A DNA stretch of 64,000 nt from Granulicella aggregans (GCF_025685565.1 NZ_JAGSYE010000002.1:248001-312000); one strand, 5' to 3'; counted from the first letter of the stretch, positions 15,301-25,029 are shown. A program made the numbers and translations. The notes: generated from the sequence alone by a model not told the origin.

Positions 15301-18300
15301 GATGCGGGCTGCGCAGGCTGGGCCTCTCGCTGGTTGCGGCCTGCCTGGCTCCGGTCTGCTCCGCGCAGATCGCAAGCTATTCGATTACGCCTGACCTGAC
15401 CTCGCTTCCTGCTGGCTCCTACGGCGCTACAATCCACGCAACCGTCGAGAATCTGCCACAGGGATCATCTTTCAACGTCTGTTTCTACACCGGTTTCGGA
15501 GACATGGCTCCCATCGTGCCAGACTCGTTGCTCAACCTCAGCAACTCGGCCTCCGTCACCTTCCCCGTCGACCCATCCTCCATCCAGGATGTGCCCCCCG
15601 CTTCGTTCAGTGCGGGTATCTTCCCCGCGCTCCTCTACACCGTCGATCCATCGGCCACCTCATGCACGGGCTCAAGTCAGGCGCAGGGAAACGCCGCCAC
15701 CATATCGCTTCTCTTTCCCACCCTGACATCCCTGAGCCTTACCTCAACGCCGCATCTCAATCCCAAGCTCACCAGCCTGGTCCCGTCGAATCTTTCGCTC
15801 ACCGGCATGAACTTTCTCGGCGGCACATCTCCCAGTTCAGTGACCTTTACCTCCACAACTTCTGTCTCCGGCCAGGTCAGCTTCATCTCACCGACCACGC
15901 TCGTGAGCACGATCCCCACCACACTTCCGCTCAACGCAAGTTCAGTCAACGTCCAGGTCTGCAACACCGCCGTCTACAGCTATTGCAGCGGGACCAGGAA
16001 GCTCGGACTCACCTCCATCCCGACGACGCCTGGAGTCGTGGTCGCCAACCCGGCTTCAGCACTGCCTTCGCAGCTGGTGACAGTCAGCGCGACTTTCGGG
16101 TCGGCCACCCCTACAATCGCCGGCGCTCCCGGGGGCAACGTCGACTTTCACTACGCCAGCACAGAACTCGGCGGAGCTCCGCTCATCCTCGACAAGACCG
16201 GCGTCTTCGTCGCGGCTCCCATCACTTCCTTCCAGGCAACGCACTCCGTTGACTCACCCATCGTCGCCGACTTCAATCAGGACGGCATTCCCGACGTTCT
16301 GCTCGTCGAATCGTCCTCGTCCACACTTCACCTCCTGCTTGGAACCACCCCCAGCGGCAGCTTTGCCGCAGACCGCCCACTTGCTCTTCAAATAAACGGC
16401 TCCCACTTTGTCGTGCAATCTGCGGCAGTCGCGGACTTCAACCACGATGGCTTCCCCGACATCGCCATCCTTGGACAAACAGCAGACTCTGGTGGCCAGC
16501 CAAACTCCCTCTATGTGCTGCTCAATGACGGGAGTGGCAACTTCCTGGCTCCCACTCTTGCATTGGCCTCCGCCTATGGATCCAGCATCGTTGCAGGCGA
16601 CTTCGATCATGACGGCAAGCAGGACATCCTTCTTACTGGGGCGTTGTCCAATACAACGGGCTTCGAAGTACTTCTCGGGGACGGCATCGGCGGATTCACC
16701 GCCGGCCCCGTCTCCTCGGGCCTGAATACCGCGCCCAGCGCCAGCTTCGGCGGCTACAAGGTCCTTGCGGCGGACTTCAACAGCGACGACCATCCCGACA
16801 TCGCCATCCTCAACGGTGCGAGCGGAGACGGCACCCAGATCGCGAAGTCCATTAATATCTTCCAGAACGACGGCTACGGCAGCTTCACCCAGAAAGCGAC
16901 CATCGCCACAGACGGCACCGCGACCTCCACCTTTCTCGCGGCCCCGCTCGCCTACGGCCAGCCTCCGGCAATTCTCCTCGTATCGCCTTCAACCGCAGCC
17001 ATCTCCGTCGTCCCAAATCAGAGCACGACCACGATTTCCTTCTCCAGCTCGCCTATCGTCACCAGCGTCCCTGGTCTGAAGCAGAGCGTCAGCGGCGACT
17101 TCAACGGCGACAACCTGCTCGATTTGGTCGTCGACGACGGAGCCACCGTCCATCTCCTCAGCGGAGACGGCAAGGGCGGGTTCACCGCAGACTACCCCGG
17201 CATCTCCACCACTTCGATCATCGGCACAACGCTCCTCGCTGCCTCAGACGAGAACGTCGACACCTTCGCAGACCTGCTCGCTCTTACCGCCTCTACTCCT
17301 TCCTCAATCGGGACTATCTCGTATCAACTCCGCGACTACATCACCGCCGGGACAGCAACCGCCACCCTCGCCGCAGCTACCTTCCCCGCAGGTCTCCACA
17401 TCATCCAGGCGCGTACGCCCGGCACCTTCAACATCGAGTGCGGCAGTGTCACCGGCAACCTCACCATCGTCAAGCTAACGCCCGTCATCACCTGGACCAC
17501 TCCCGCCCCGATCGTCGCAGGGACTGCTCTCTCCTCGACCCAACTGAACGCGGCCTTTACGGGTAGCGATGGCAACCCTCTTGCTGGCACACCGATCTAC
17601 AACCCGGTCGCCGGAACGCTCCTTACTCCCGGCATCCACACGCTGACCGTCACGTTCACGCCGGCAGACTCGATTGACTACGTTACCGTCTCAGCCAGCG
17701 TGACGATCCAGGTCGTCGCCTTCTCCCTGAACAGCCTCTCAAGCAACACGGCTTTACTCGGCGATCCCGCCAAGACCATCACCCTCACCGGCAGCGGCTT
17801 CCTTCCAACCGCAGTAGTCCAGATGGATGGCTCCGCAGTCGCGACGTCTTATATCAACGGCACAACCCTCACGGCCGTCATCCCTGCCAAGGACTTCCTC
17901 ACCGTCCATACGATTCAAGTCGCTGTCTTCGATGCCTCTCTGGGCCTCACCACAACCTCGCTCGGCATCAACGTCACCGCACCCGCCGCGGCAGTCGACT
18001 TCAGTGGTCCCACCTCCATCGCGCCCGGGTCACAGATAACCCTGAACTTCAAGCTCACCAGCGCCTACCCCGTAGACGTCACGGCAACCTTCACTGTCGC
18101 CTTCACCCCGGCGACGGGGCTTCCTGACGACCCCTCTGTCCAGTTCGCCAGCGGCGGCCGCACCTTCACCGCTGATATACCTGCCGGCACAACCTCGCTC
18201 GCGCCCATTGAGATTCAGTCCGGAACCGTTGCAGGCACACTCACCGTCTCTACAAAACTCATGGCCGGCGGCGTGGACATCACTCCCGCCTCTGTCCAGC

Positions 18301-18653
18301 CTCTGATTATTGAGGCTGGGATCTCCGCGCCCGGTATCGTCTCGGTCAAGTTCTCCGGTAACGGAAACATGCTCACCGTCACTGTAAGAGGCTTCTCCAA
18401 TACACGCGAGATCACCGGCGCGAAGTTTCACTTCAAGCCGGTCGGAGGAGCAAGCATCAAGACTCAGGACGTGACCATCGATGCCCAGGCGCTCTACGCA
18501 TCCTGGTACAGCTCTGAAGCTTCACTTCAGTACGGTTCCACCTGCACTTATACCCAGGTATTTAATCTCAGCTCCGACGCCAACGTCGTCGGCCAGGTGT
18601 CAGTCATCCTGACCAACACTCAGGGGAACTCACCGGAAGTGAACTCTCAATGA
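15297..18653 (+). CDS. Large secreted protein with IPT/Ig-like and VCBS (FG-GAP-like) repeats
   Basis: The 1118-residue product starts at an ATG that overlaps the previous stop (ATGA, 15297-15300). A signal peptide ends near VCSAQ. An IPT/TIG-like domain covers about 145-235. Five Asp-rich VCBS/FG-GAP-like units follow: DFNQDGIPDVLLVE, DFNHDGFPDIAILG, DFDHDGKQDILLTG, DFNSDDHPDIAILN and DFNGDNLLDLVVDD. They are expected to bind calcium and form propeller blades. Further Ig-like domains and a second IPT-like unit (LTGSGFLPTAVVQMDG) lead to a C-terminal domain with paired cysteines far apart. No anchor is seen. A role in surface binding or matrix is likely; the ligand is unknown. Confidence 0.75.
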   Translation: MRCGLRRLGLSLVAACLAPVCSAQIASYSITPDLTSLPAGSYGATIHATVENLPQGSSFNVCFYTGFGDMAPIVPDSLLNLSNSASVTFPVDPSSIQDVPPASFSAGIFPALLYTVDPSATSCTGSSQAQGNAATISLLFPTLTSLSLTSTPHLNPKLTSLVPSNLSLTGMNFLGGTSPSSVTFTSTTSVSGQVSFISPTTLVSTIPTTLPLNASSVNVQVCNTAVYSYCSGTRKLGLTSIPTTPGVVVANPASALPSQLVTVSATFGSATPTIAGAPGGNVDFHYASTELGGAPLILDKTGVFVAAPITSFQATHSVDSPIVADFNQDGIPDVLLVESSSSTLHLLLGTTPSGSFAADRPLALQINGSHFVVQSAAVADFNHDGFPDIAILGQTADSGGQPNSLYVLLNDGSGNFLAPTLALASAYGSSIVAGDFDHDGKQDILLTGALSNTTGFEVLLGDGIGGFTAGPVSSGLNTAPSASFGGYKVLAADFNSDDHPDIAILNGASGDGTQIAKSINIFQNDGYGSFTQKATIATDGTATSTFLAAPLAYGQPPAILLVSPSTAAISVVPNQSTTTISFSSSPIVTSVPGLKQSVSGDFNGDNLLDLVVDDGATVHLLSGDGKGGFTADYPGISTTSIIGTTLLAASDENVDTFADLLALTASTPSSIGTISYQLRDYITAGTATATLAAATFPAGLHIIQARTPGTFNIECGSVTGNLTIVKLTPVITWTTPAPIVAGTALSSTQLNAAFTGSDGNPLAGTPIYNPVAGTLLTPGIHTLTVTFTPADSIDYVTVSASVTIQVVAFSLNSLSSNTALLGDPAKTITLTGSGFLPTAVVQMDGSAVATSYINGTTLTAVIPAKDFLTVHTIQVAVFDASLGLTTTSLGINVTAPAAAVDFSGPTSIAPGSQITLNFKLTSAYPVDVTATFTVAFTPATGLPDDPSVQFASGGRTFTADIPAGTTSLAPIEIQSGTVAGTLTVSTKLMAGGVDITPASVQPLIIEAGISAPGIVSVKFSGNGNMLTVTVRGFSNTREITGAKFHFKPVGGASIKTQDVTIDAQALYASWYSSEASLQYGSTCTYTQVFNLSSDANVVGQVSVILTNTQGNSPEVNSQ

Positions 18654-19378
18654 CCTTTAAAGCGATAAAAAAAATGACAAATAGAATCTCTCCTACCTAC
18701 CTCATCGGTTACGTCCGGCAACTTCTCGCCCTCGCTCTGATCTTCGCCATCGGTCCCGCGCCGGCCCTCTTCGCCCAAGCCTCGACCGTCGGCCAGTCTG
18801 TCGCGGCGACGCCCATGTCGCTGCACATCACCATCCTCGACGGAGAGGACGCGCTCAACAGCATCCGCGAGCGCACCGCCCGCGAGCCGATCGTCCAGGT
18901 AGAGGATGAGAACCACAAGCCCGTCGCAGGAGCTCTCCTTCTGTTTACCATCAACGGCGGTCCAGAAGGAGCCAGCGGGTCCTTCTCAGGAATCAGCAGC
19001 ACGCTCTCTGTCACCACCGGCCCCGACGGCCGCGGCGTTGCTCACGGCCTGCTGCCCAACAAAACCCCCGGCAAATACACCATCACAGTCTCCGCCACGC
19101 TCGGCACCCTCGTTGCAACCGCTATCATCCATCAAAGCAACGTCGCTGGTGCCGCGCCCGGGGGATCATCGTCGTCTTCTGCTGCCTCACCGGAGCAACC
19201 CAATCCAAACTCGGGTTCGATCGGAACGAAGACACCCAGCCGCCTCGCCAGAATTCCCAAGAAATACTGGGCAATCGGCGGCGGTGTCATCGTTGTTGGC
19301 ACCGTCCTCGGCGTGACGCTGACACGCGGCAATGGTGCCACCACGATCACCCCGGGCAATGGCACCGTAGGTCCGTAA
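18650..19378 (+). CDS. Secreted Ig-like protein with C-terminal transmembrane anchor
   Basis: The 242-residue product overlaps the previous gene by ATGA (18650-18653). A signal segment lies near residues 20-43. A Big_1-like Ig domain follows, recognisable by IVQVEDENHKPVAGALLLFTI and GPDGRGVAHGLLPNKTPGKYTITVSATLG, the pattern of bacterial domains with changing adhesin-type folds. After a Ser/Pro/Asn linker, YWAIGGGVIVVGTVLGVTLT (about 207-226) forms a membrane helix with a basic RLARIPKK stretch before it. It is the last gene of the secreted operon and is followed by a hairpin terminator. It may tether the two larger secreted products to the cell. Confidence 0.65.
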   Translation: MTFKAIKKMTNRISPTYLIGYVRQLLALALIFAIGPAPALFAQASTVGQSVAATPMSLHITILDGEDALNSIRERTAREPIVQVEDENHKPVAGALLLFTINGGPEGASGSFSGISSTLSVTTGPDGRGVAHGLLPNKTPGKYTITVSATLGTLVATAIIHQSNVAGAAPGGSSSSSAASPEQPNPNSGSIGTKTPSRLARIPKKYWAIGGGVIVVGTVLGVTLTRGNGATTITPGNGTVGP

Positions 19379-19400
19379 CTCCACCCCACCGTTCGCAGCA

Positions 19401-19431
19401 AAGAGGCTCCCGCATTTAGCAGGAGCCTCTT
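19401..19431 (+). terminator. Hairpin terminator of the secreted-protein operon
   Basis: AAGAGGCTCC at 19401-19410 pairs perfectly with GGAGCCTCTT at 19422-19431 around an 11-base loop. A weak T-rich stretch (TCGTCTT) follows. It lies 22 bases after the last stop codon. Confidence 0.75.
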
Positions 19432-19460
19432 CGTCTTAGGCCACCACCGCAACTGCGAAC

Positions 19461-19466
19461 TACAAT
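19461..19466 (+). promoter_or_regulatory. -10 box TACAAT before the PMT-like gene
   Basis: TACAAT ends nine bases before the ATG at 19476. There is no Shine-Dalgarno site, so a leaderless or near-leaderless mRNA is predicted. Confidence 0.5.
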
Positions 19467-19475
19467 CGATCCAGA

Positions 19476-20804
19476 ATGTTCTCCCGCCTGAAGTCCTTCT
19501 TTATCTGCGCCGGAATCGGATTCCGCGCTCCGCTCCGCATCTTCTGGGTCGGCCTCGCCGTTCGCCTTCTGTATATCACCGTCGCCCACACCTACCGCAT
19601 ACGGCTTCTTCTGGACCACTTCCAGTTCGGCTGGGAGGCAGGCCGAATAGCTCGTGCCCTGGTCACCGGCTATGGCTACGCCGATCCCTTCCTCGGCCAC
19701 ACCGGTCCCACCACCTGGATTCCACCGCTTTTTCCGCTCCTCATCGCCGCCGTCTTCAAGCTCTTCGGCATCTACTCGCCGCTCTCCGCCTGGGTGGTCT
19801 TTGCCATCGACAGCGTCTTCTCCGCCGCCACCGCGCTGGCCGTCTACGAGATCGCTGTCCGCTGCTACAACCGCCGGATCGCCCTCTGGGCAGCCTGGCT
19901 CTGGGCCCTCTATCCAGCCGCCATGCAGTACGCCGTCCACTGGGTGTGGGACATGTCCCTCACCACCTTCCTCTTCTCATGGACGCTCGTCATCGCTCTT
20001 CGCGTCCGCGGCATCGGCGAACCAGACCGGCCATCCAACCCGCAGACAGCGTCCCGATGGGCGGCCTTCGGCCTCCTCTGGGGACTCATCGCCCTCACCA
20101 ATCCCTCACTACTGATCGTGCTTCCCGCCTGCGGCCTCTGGATGCTCTGGGGTATGCGCGCCAACATCAACTCCGCGACAGCCGCAGCCTCAAAAGCTCT
20201 CCTCGCCGGAGTCATCTTCACCCTCTGCCTGACACCGTGGGTCTACCGCAACTTCCGCACATTCCACGCCTTCATCCCCACCCGCGGGAACCTCGGCGCA
20301 GAGCTCTACCAATCAACCCTCCAAGAGAACGACGGCTTCCCCTGGGGCACCACCGTCCCCTTGGCTGAGACTCACCCCGAATACATCCGTTACAAGACTC
20401 TTGGCGAGCTCGCCTACATGAAGGAGAAGACCGCCGCCGCCAAAGCCAACATGCGCCAGCATCCGGAACGCATCGCCATGTGGACCGTCAAGCGCATCTA
20501 TTTCTTTTGGGCCAGCGTTCCCCACCCCTTCGAAAAATCCCCATTCCTCGAATACGCCCGCGAGATCAACTTCGGCTTCCTCAGTGTCACCGGAATCCTC
20601 GGACTCTTACTCTCGCTCAAGCGCCGAATCGCCGGCACCTGGCTCTTCGCTGCGATCTTTCTGATCCAGCCGATCATCTACTACGCCGTCACCGTCCAGG
20701 CCCGCTTCCGGCATCCGCTGGAACCGCTCATCGCCATCTTCACGGTCTTTCTCTTCCAGTCCGCCCAGCCTCGAGCGCCCAGAGCTTTGCGTACTTCGAG
20801 CTGA
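19476..20804 (+). CDS. ArnT/PMT-like membrane glycosyltransferase
   Basis: The 442-residue polytopic protein has about ten hydrophobic helices and a large early loop (residues about 40-75), as in GT39/GT-C enzymes that move a sugar from a polyprenyl-phosphate donor to lipid or protein on the periplasmic side. Helices such as PLFPLLIAAVFKLFGIYSPL and LWAAWLWALYPAAMQYAVHW fit the PMT_2 family. A basic C-terminal tail follows the last helix. The acceptor cannot be inferred. The 3' end overlaps the convergent GT2 gene by 65 bases. A second PMT-like enzyme lies at 36054. With the GT2 and OpgC-like genes it suggests an envelope-glycan locus. Confidence 0.75.
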   Translation: MFSRLKSFFICAGIGFRAPLRIFWVGLAVRLLYITVAHTYRIRLLLDHFQFGWEAGRIARALVTGYGYADPFLGHTGPTTWIPPLFPLLIAAVFKLFGIYSPLSAWVVFAIDSVFSAATALAVYEIAVRCYNRRIALWAAWLWALYPAAMQYAVHWVWDMSLTTFLFSWTLVIALRVRGIGEPDRPSNPQTASRWAAFGLLWGLIALTNPSLLIVLPACGLWMLWGMRANINSATAAASKALLAGVIFTLCLTPWVYRNFRTFHAFIPTRGNLGAELYQSTLQENDGFPWGTTVPLAETHPEYIRYKTLGELAYMKEKTAAAKANMRQHPERIAMWTVKRIYFFWASVPHPFEKSPFLEYAREINFGFLSVTGILGLLLSLKRRIAGTWLFAAIFLIQPIIYYAVTVQARFRHPLEPLIAIFTVFLFQSAQPRAPRALRTSS

Positions 20805-21507
20805 CATAGAACGCGTGATACAGGTTCAGCAGGACCCCCTCCCGCCCATCAAGAAACCCTAGCCGAAATCCATAGTTATAAATGAACGTAAGCACCGGGC
20901 GAAGCAACACATCGGAGATAAATCCCGCCCTACGCCCGCTCTTCGCAGCCTCGCCCGCCCCCAGCGAGCTATACCGGTTCATATGCTCGAAGTAACTCTC
21001 CAGCGTTGGATAAGCGTTGTGCAGCAGATTTCCGCGAAGCCTCTTCGTCGGCCCGGTAAACTTCATGCTCTCGTGTACCGCGCGCTCCTCGAACCACACC
21101 GTCCCCTTACGAAACAGCCGCAGCTTCGCGTCGGGATAGAACCCAGCATGACGAATCCACCGCCCAAGAAAGTAGTTCTTGCGATTCGCATAGAACGCAT
21201 CGCAGCCACCCTGCCCGTGGACCACCCGTTCAATCTCCCGCCGTAGCTCCTCATCCACCACCTCATCCGCATCAAGCGACAGCACCCATTCCCCGCCGCA
21301 CTGCGAGATAGCAAAGTTCTTCTGCGCCCCAAACCCCAGCCACTCTTTCTGAATTACCCGCGCCCCCGCTTCGCGCGCGATCTCCACCGACCCATCCGTC
21401 GATCCCGAATCGACCACAACAATCTCATCCGCCCACTGCACGCTCGCAAGCGTCGCGGGCAGATTCGCCGCTTCGTCCTTCACAATCATCGCAACAGAAA
21501 GCCTCAC
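20740..21507 (-). CDS. Family 2 glycosyltransferase, WaaE/KdtX-like
   Basis: The 255-residue product has the GT-A core of LPS core-type transferases. It opens with LSVAMIVKDEAANLP, has VVDSGSTDGS for nucleotide binding near residue 30, LSLDADEVVDEE (the metal-binding DxD) near 78-88, and a WaaE-like passage with FYPDAKLRLFRKGTVWFEERAVHE near 125-150. It probably adds a hexose to lipopolysaccharide core or a similar glycan at the cytoplasmic face. I chose GTG 21507, because GAGGG lies just upstream and homologues begin at this point. TTG 21531 is the longer alternative. Its end overlaps the convergent PMT-like gene. Confidence 0.85.
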   Translation of the reverse strand: MRLSVAMIVKDEAANLPATLASVQWADEIVVVDSGSTDGSVEIAREAGARVIQKEWLGFGAQKNFAISQCGGEWVLSLDADEVVDEELRREIERVVHGQGGCDAFYANRKNYFLGRWIRHAGFYPDAKLRLFRKGTVWFEERAVHESMKFTGPTKRLRGNLLHNAYPTLESYFEHMNRYSSLGAGEAAKSGRRAGFISDVLLRPVLTFIYNYGFRLGFLDGREGVLLNLYHAFYVSSKYAKLWALEAGRTGRERP

Positions 21508-21607
21508 CCTGCCCTCATTGTTCTCGTCCAAAACTCATCGCTCCAGTCTTCCATTCGACGGTAACAGCATCGGGCAATTCCACACAGAATGGCATCCTAT
21601 AGCCAGG

Positions 21608-22798
21608 ATGCAGCGGCCATCACTCAAGGCACTCGCCAGTCTCCCCAAGCTCGAGCGCAGACCCGAGATCGATGCCCTGCGCGGCCTCTTCCTCGTCTGG
21701 ATGACGCTCACCCATCTGCCCACGCACTTCAGCGACTTCGTCAACCAGCCCTTTGGCTTCGTCTCTTCCGCGGAGGGCTTCGTCTTCCTCTCCGCCCTGC
21801 TCGTCGCCCGCCTCTACATCCGCAAGGCAGCCGAAGATGAAGCCGCCCTCCGCGCCAAGCTCTGGAAGCGCGCCCTGAAGATCTACGGCTATCACGTCAT
21901 TCTCTTGGCGCTAGCCTTCACGATCGCAGCGGCCTTCGCAGTCACGACGCACCGCGCCGCGCTCAGCAATCTGCTCGACTTCTACCTCGCCCACCCTGTC
22001 ACGGCGATCATCGGCTCGCTCCTGCTTATCTACTGCCCGCCCCTGCTCGACATCCTCCCAATGTACGTCATCTTCCTTCTGCTCTCACCGTATGTGCTCG
22101 CCTTCGCGGCACGCCGCGGTTGGAAGCCCCTGCTAGCCCTCAGCACCTTCGTCTGGCTGCTCGCGCAGTTCGGTCTTCGCACCTGGGTGCACGACCTCGT
22201 TGTCCGTATTACTCACCTGCATATTCCGCTACAGGAGACCGGAGCCTTCAACCTTTTCGCATGGCAACTGATCTGGCTTCTTGGCATGTGGATCGGCGCG
22301 CGCTCCGCCGATCCACCACCCAATGGCGGACTTCCTTTCCGGCATCTCCCTGGGTACGCCTACCCCATCGCCGCCGCGATCTGCGTCTTCTTTCTAGGCG
22401 TTCGCCACAACTGGCTGGGTCCTCACCTTACCCAGGAAGCCCTCGGAGTTCACTTAGACAAATGGCAGCTCGCCGCGCCCAGAATGCTGAACCTTATCGC
22501 CTTTTCCATCCTCATCTACTGGTTCCGTAAACCGGTGAAGCGCATCGTCCTCATCGAACCCTTTCTCACCCTCGGCAAAGCTTCGCTCGAAGTCTTCTGC
22601 GCCCACATCGTCTTCGTCTTCATCGCCCTGGCCCTGCTCTACGGAGAGTTCACCCAACTCCGCGGCATATACGCCGCAGCAACCCTTGTCCTTACCTTCA
22701 CCGGACTCATCCTCATCGCGATCCGCGAAGTCCGCATCAAGCGCAAGGAAGCCTTTGCCGCGAAGCAGCTTGCGCCCCTTAAAAATCAGACACCTTGA
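21608..22798 (+). CDS. OpgC-like multispan membrane acyltransferase
   Basis: The 396-residue product has about ten membrane helices and the opening RRPEIDALRGLFLVWMTLTHLP typical of OpgC (PF10129), related to the acyltransferase-3 group. OpgC proteins add succinyl groups to periplasmic glucans; the substrate here is not known. The ATG at 21608 is preferred over the in-frame start at 21518, because the extra 30 residues are poorly hydrophobic and TATAGC lies four bases upstream of 21608. The C-terminal tail is basic. It shares a divergent promoter region with the GT2 gene. Confidence 0.8.
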   Translation: MQRPSLKALASLPKLERRPEIDALRGLFLVWMTLTHLPTHFSDFVNQPFGFVSSAEGFVFLSALLVARLYIRKAAEDEAALRAKLWKRALKIYGYHVILLALAFTIAAAFAVTTHRAALSNLLDFYLAHPVTAIIGSLLLIYCPPLLDILPMYVIFLLLSPYVLAFAARRGWKPLLALSTFVWLLAQFGLRTWVHDLVVRITHLHIPLQETGAFNLFAWQLIWLLGMWIGARSADPPPNGGLPFRHLPGYAYPIAAAICVFFLGVRHNWLGPHLTQEALGVHLDKWQLAAPRMLNLIAFSILIYWFRKPVKRIVLIEPFLTLGKASLEVFCAHIVFVFIALALLYGEFTQLRGIYAAATLVLTFTGLILIAIREVRIKRKEAFAAKQLAPLKNQTP

Positions 22799-22846
22799 TT
22801 ACTTGCCCTTCCCGGAGGGGATCAGCGTCTCATCCCGCACTTGCCG

Positions 22847-24934
22847 TCAGTGCTCCACAGCCACAGTCTCCGCTTCTGCCTCTTCCTTCGCTCCAGGCGC
22901 TATCGAAAGAACCCCTTCCCGCACCGGAAAAACGAACGACAGCGGAGCATCCAATACCTCACGCGCCAGGAACTTTACAATCTGCCACTGTTCCTCGCGC
23001 GGAACCTCATAGGCGCGGAGAGCCACCAGCGAAGCAATGGAGAAGCTCACGCCTAGATTCAGCACAAACGTGATTCCAATCCCCGCGATCGCATACCAGA
23101 GCCACCCGTGCCCAAACGAGCTCGTCCCAAACCGAGCCGCCGCCAGCGCCAGCGTTCCAGTGCTCAGTGTCACGTGCCGCACATCGAGCGGAATTCCAAA
23201 GAACCTCGCCACCACCGGCGAGAACCCCAGCAGGTATCCCAGCACGATACTCGTGCTCCAACTCGCCAGGTTACGCTCCAGCCAGTCTGCCGCCAGCTTC
23301 ATCTTCCGCGTACCAAACCGCTGCCCCAACGGATGTTGCGCCACTGCCTCCGGCACCCGGTGATAAACGGCAAAGTTCTCGAACCATCCGCCGATCACCG
23401 CCGCCAGCCAAAGTAGAACTCCGGTAAACGCAGCGAAGATCGCCGTCCCCGAGGTAAACGGATGCAGCGTGGACGTCACATGACGCGCGCTCTCCTCCGC
23501 CAGATAGTGCGTTTGAAACATCCAGCCCCAAAGCCTCTCAAACGCCACTGCCCCAATACACACCGCGATCACATTCGAAAACGCCGCCGCAAGCTGCGTC
23601 CTTGAGATGTCCGCCGCAAACTCCGAGATCTTGCTCCAACGCGCCACGCCGCGATTCTCGCGAATGATCCCCGCCAGCGTCGCCGCCGTCATCGAAGGCT
23701 GTTTCGTCGCCAGCGCAAATCCGAAGATCTGCAGCAGGATGAAACTCACCGCGTAGTCGGTCCCTATCAGAAACCCTTCGACAAACGGCGGAAAGTGACT
23801 GTCGATCAGCCTCATCTTGATCGCCGCAGTGAATACCGTCAGCAACCCACCGCCCGCAGCAGCGCGCCACATCCGCCAGTAAGCCCGGTTGGAGTGCGCA
23901 ATGTAGTGCTCGCCGCCCTGCCCCGTCCGCTCCACCGTCTTGCGCGCCAGCAGGTTCACGCTCTGCCCCAGCAGCAGCCGTATCCGCATGTCCTCCAGCC
24001 GCCCGCGGACCAGCGTGTTCATCAGCTCGCGCAGGGGTGAATGTACCCGTTGGCTACCGCCCGTATAGACTGCCCCCAGCATGTCCATCCGCACCAGGCT
24101 GCCTTCGATGCTGCGCAGGTCATAGACCAGCGCCGAGCTCACGCCAGCTTCTTCCATGTGCAGGTGAATTTGATCCAGCTCTGCGATACAGGCCGCCACC
24201 GCGCGTTGCCACATCCCAAACTCTTCCCGCCGTTCGAACATCCCAGCGGCGTGCATCATCCGTTCCGTCGCGAAGATCAACCGGTAGAACGGCGACTCCT
24301 CCACGTGCCGCGTGCTGCCACGTTGCCGAATCGCCGCCGTCGCTCCGCGTCCGGCAACCCGGGTCGCCAGCAGGCACATTGCCTGTCGCAGATCTTCCTC
24401 CAGGTGCATCACTGCTGCCGGCGAGAGCGCCAGCAGCCGCACCAGCCGCTCAAAGACAAATCCCTGGGCCCCGAGAAACCGCTCCACCGCGTCCGGCGTC
24501 GAGAAGACCTCGGCAAAGATCCGTCCCGCATCGGACTCCTCTCGCGCCGATGGCAGCAGCCGTTGAAATACCCGCCCGATAAGCTCCCGTATCAGCGCAT
24601 GATGAGCCGGCAGCCCAGCTTCGGCAAAAAGGGTCACCGAGTCCAGTTCCAGCAGCATCGCATTCCAGTTCTTGTTGAATGCGGCGCTCAGTTCGCGGTC
24701 CTGCTCCATCATCCGGATCCAGCGCAGCAGCCGGACCACGAACGCCCTATCCCGCGTCGTATCCCAGATATACGCAAACAGACCCGTCGCACGCCGGGTT
24801 CTGCCCTGCGCGGTATCCGCCTCGCAGAAGGCCTGCGTCAGGCTGTACAGCTCGTCATGCGCGCGCACGAACGTCGGCCCCTTCTTCCAGCGCCGACCAC
24901 GCAGCAGCTTGCGCACTGTCCGAATCAGACTCAT
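22847..24934 (-). CDS. Gcr/SpecificRecomb family membrane protein (not a true recombinase)
   Basis: The 695-residue product matches the family labelled site-specific recombinase Gcr (PF10136). The first ~330 residues are helical and soluble. The C-terminal half has about seven membrane helices with family hallmarks, including TKQPSMTAATLA and GWFENFAVYHRVPEAVAQHPLG. No catalytic Tyr or Ser recombinase signature is present, so the old name is misleading, and the multispan topology suggests an envelope function that remains undefined. It is transcribed away from cyaY, and its ATG at 24934 follows AAGG at short range. No inverted repeats or direct repeats suggest a mobile element. Confidence 0.8.
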   Translation of the reverse strand: MSLIRTVRKLLRGRRWKKGPTFVRAHDELYSLTQAFCEADTAQGRTRRATGLFAYIWDTTRDRAFVVRLLRWIRMMEQDRELSAAFNKNWNAMLLELDSVTLFAEAGLPAHHALIRELIGRVFQRLLPSAREESDAGRIFAEVFSTPDAVERFLGAQGFVFERLVRLLALSPAAVMHLEEDLRQAMCLLATRVAGRGATAAIRQRGSTRHVEESPFYRLIFATERMMHAAGMFERREEFGMWQRAVAACIAELDQIHLHMEEAGVSSALVYDLRSIEGSLVRMDMLGAVYTGGSQRVHSPLRELMNTLVRGRLEDMRIRLLLGQSVNLLARKTVERTGQGGEHYIAHSNRAYWRMWRAAAGGGLLTVFTAAIKMRLIDSHFPPFVEGFLIGTDYAVSFILLQIFGFALATKQPSMTAATLAGIIRENRGVARWSKISEFAADISRTQLAAAFSNVIAVCIGAVAFERLWGWMFQTHYLAEESARHVTSTLHPFTSGTAIFAAFTGVLLWLAAVIGGWFENFAVYHRVPEAVAQHPLGQRFGTRKMKLAADWLERNLASWSTSIVLGYLLGFSPVVARFFGIPLDVRHVTLSTGTLALAAARFGTSSFGHGWLWYAIAGIGITFVLNLGVSFSIASLVALRAYEVPREEQWQIVKFLAREVLDAPLSFVFPVREGVLSIAPGAKEEAEAETVAVEH

Positions 24935-25029
24935 CCACCAACCTTAGGGAAATTTCGCCAACAGCGTTCCACAGCCACGCTGGAGACAATGCTTCGTGAG
25001 CGTTACGTTCTTCGATGCAGAATAGACGC

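Noticed and set aside
22847..24934. Mobile element or integrase
   Set aside because: Despite the family name, there are no recombinase catalytic motifs and no flanking repeats or target duplications.
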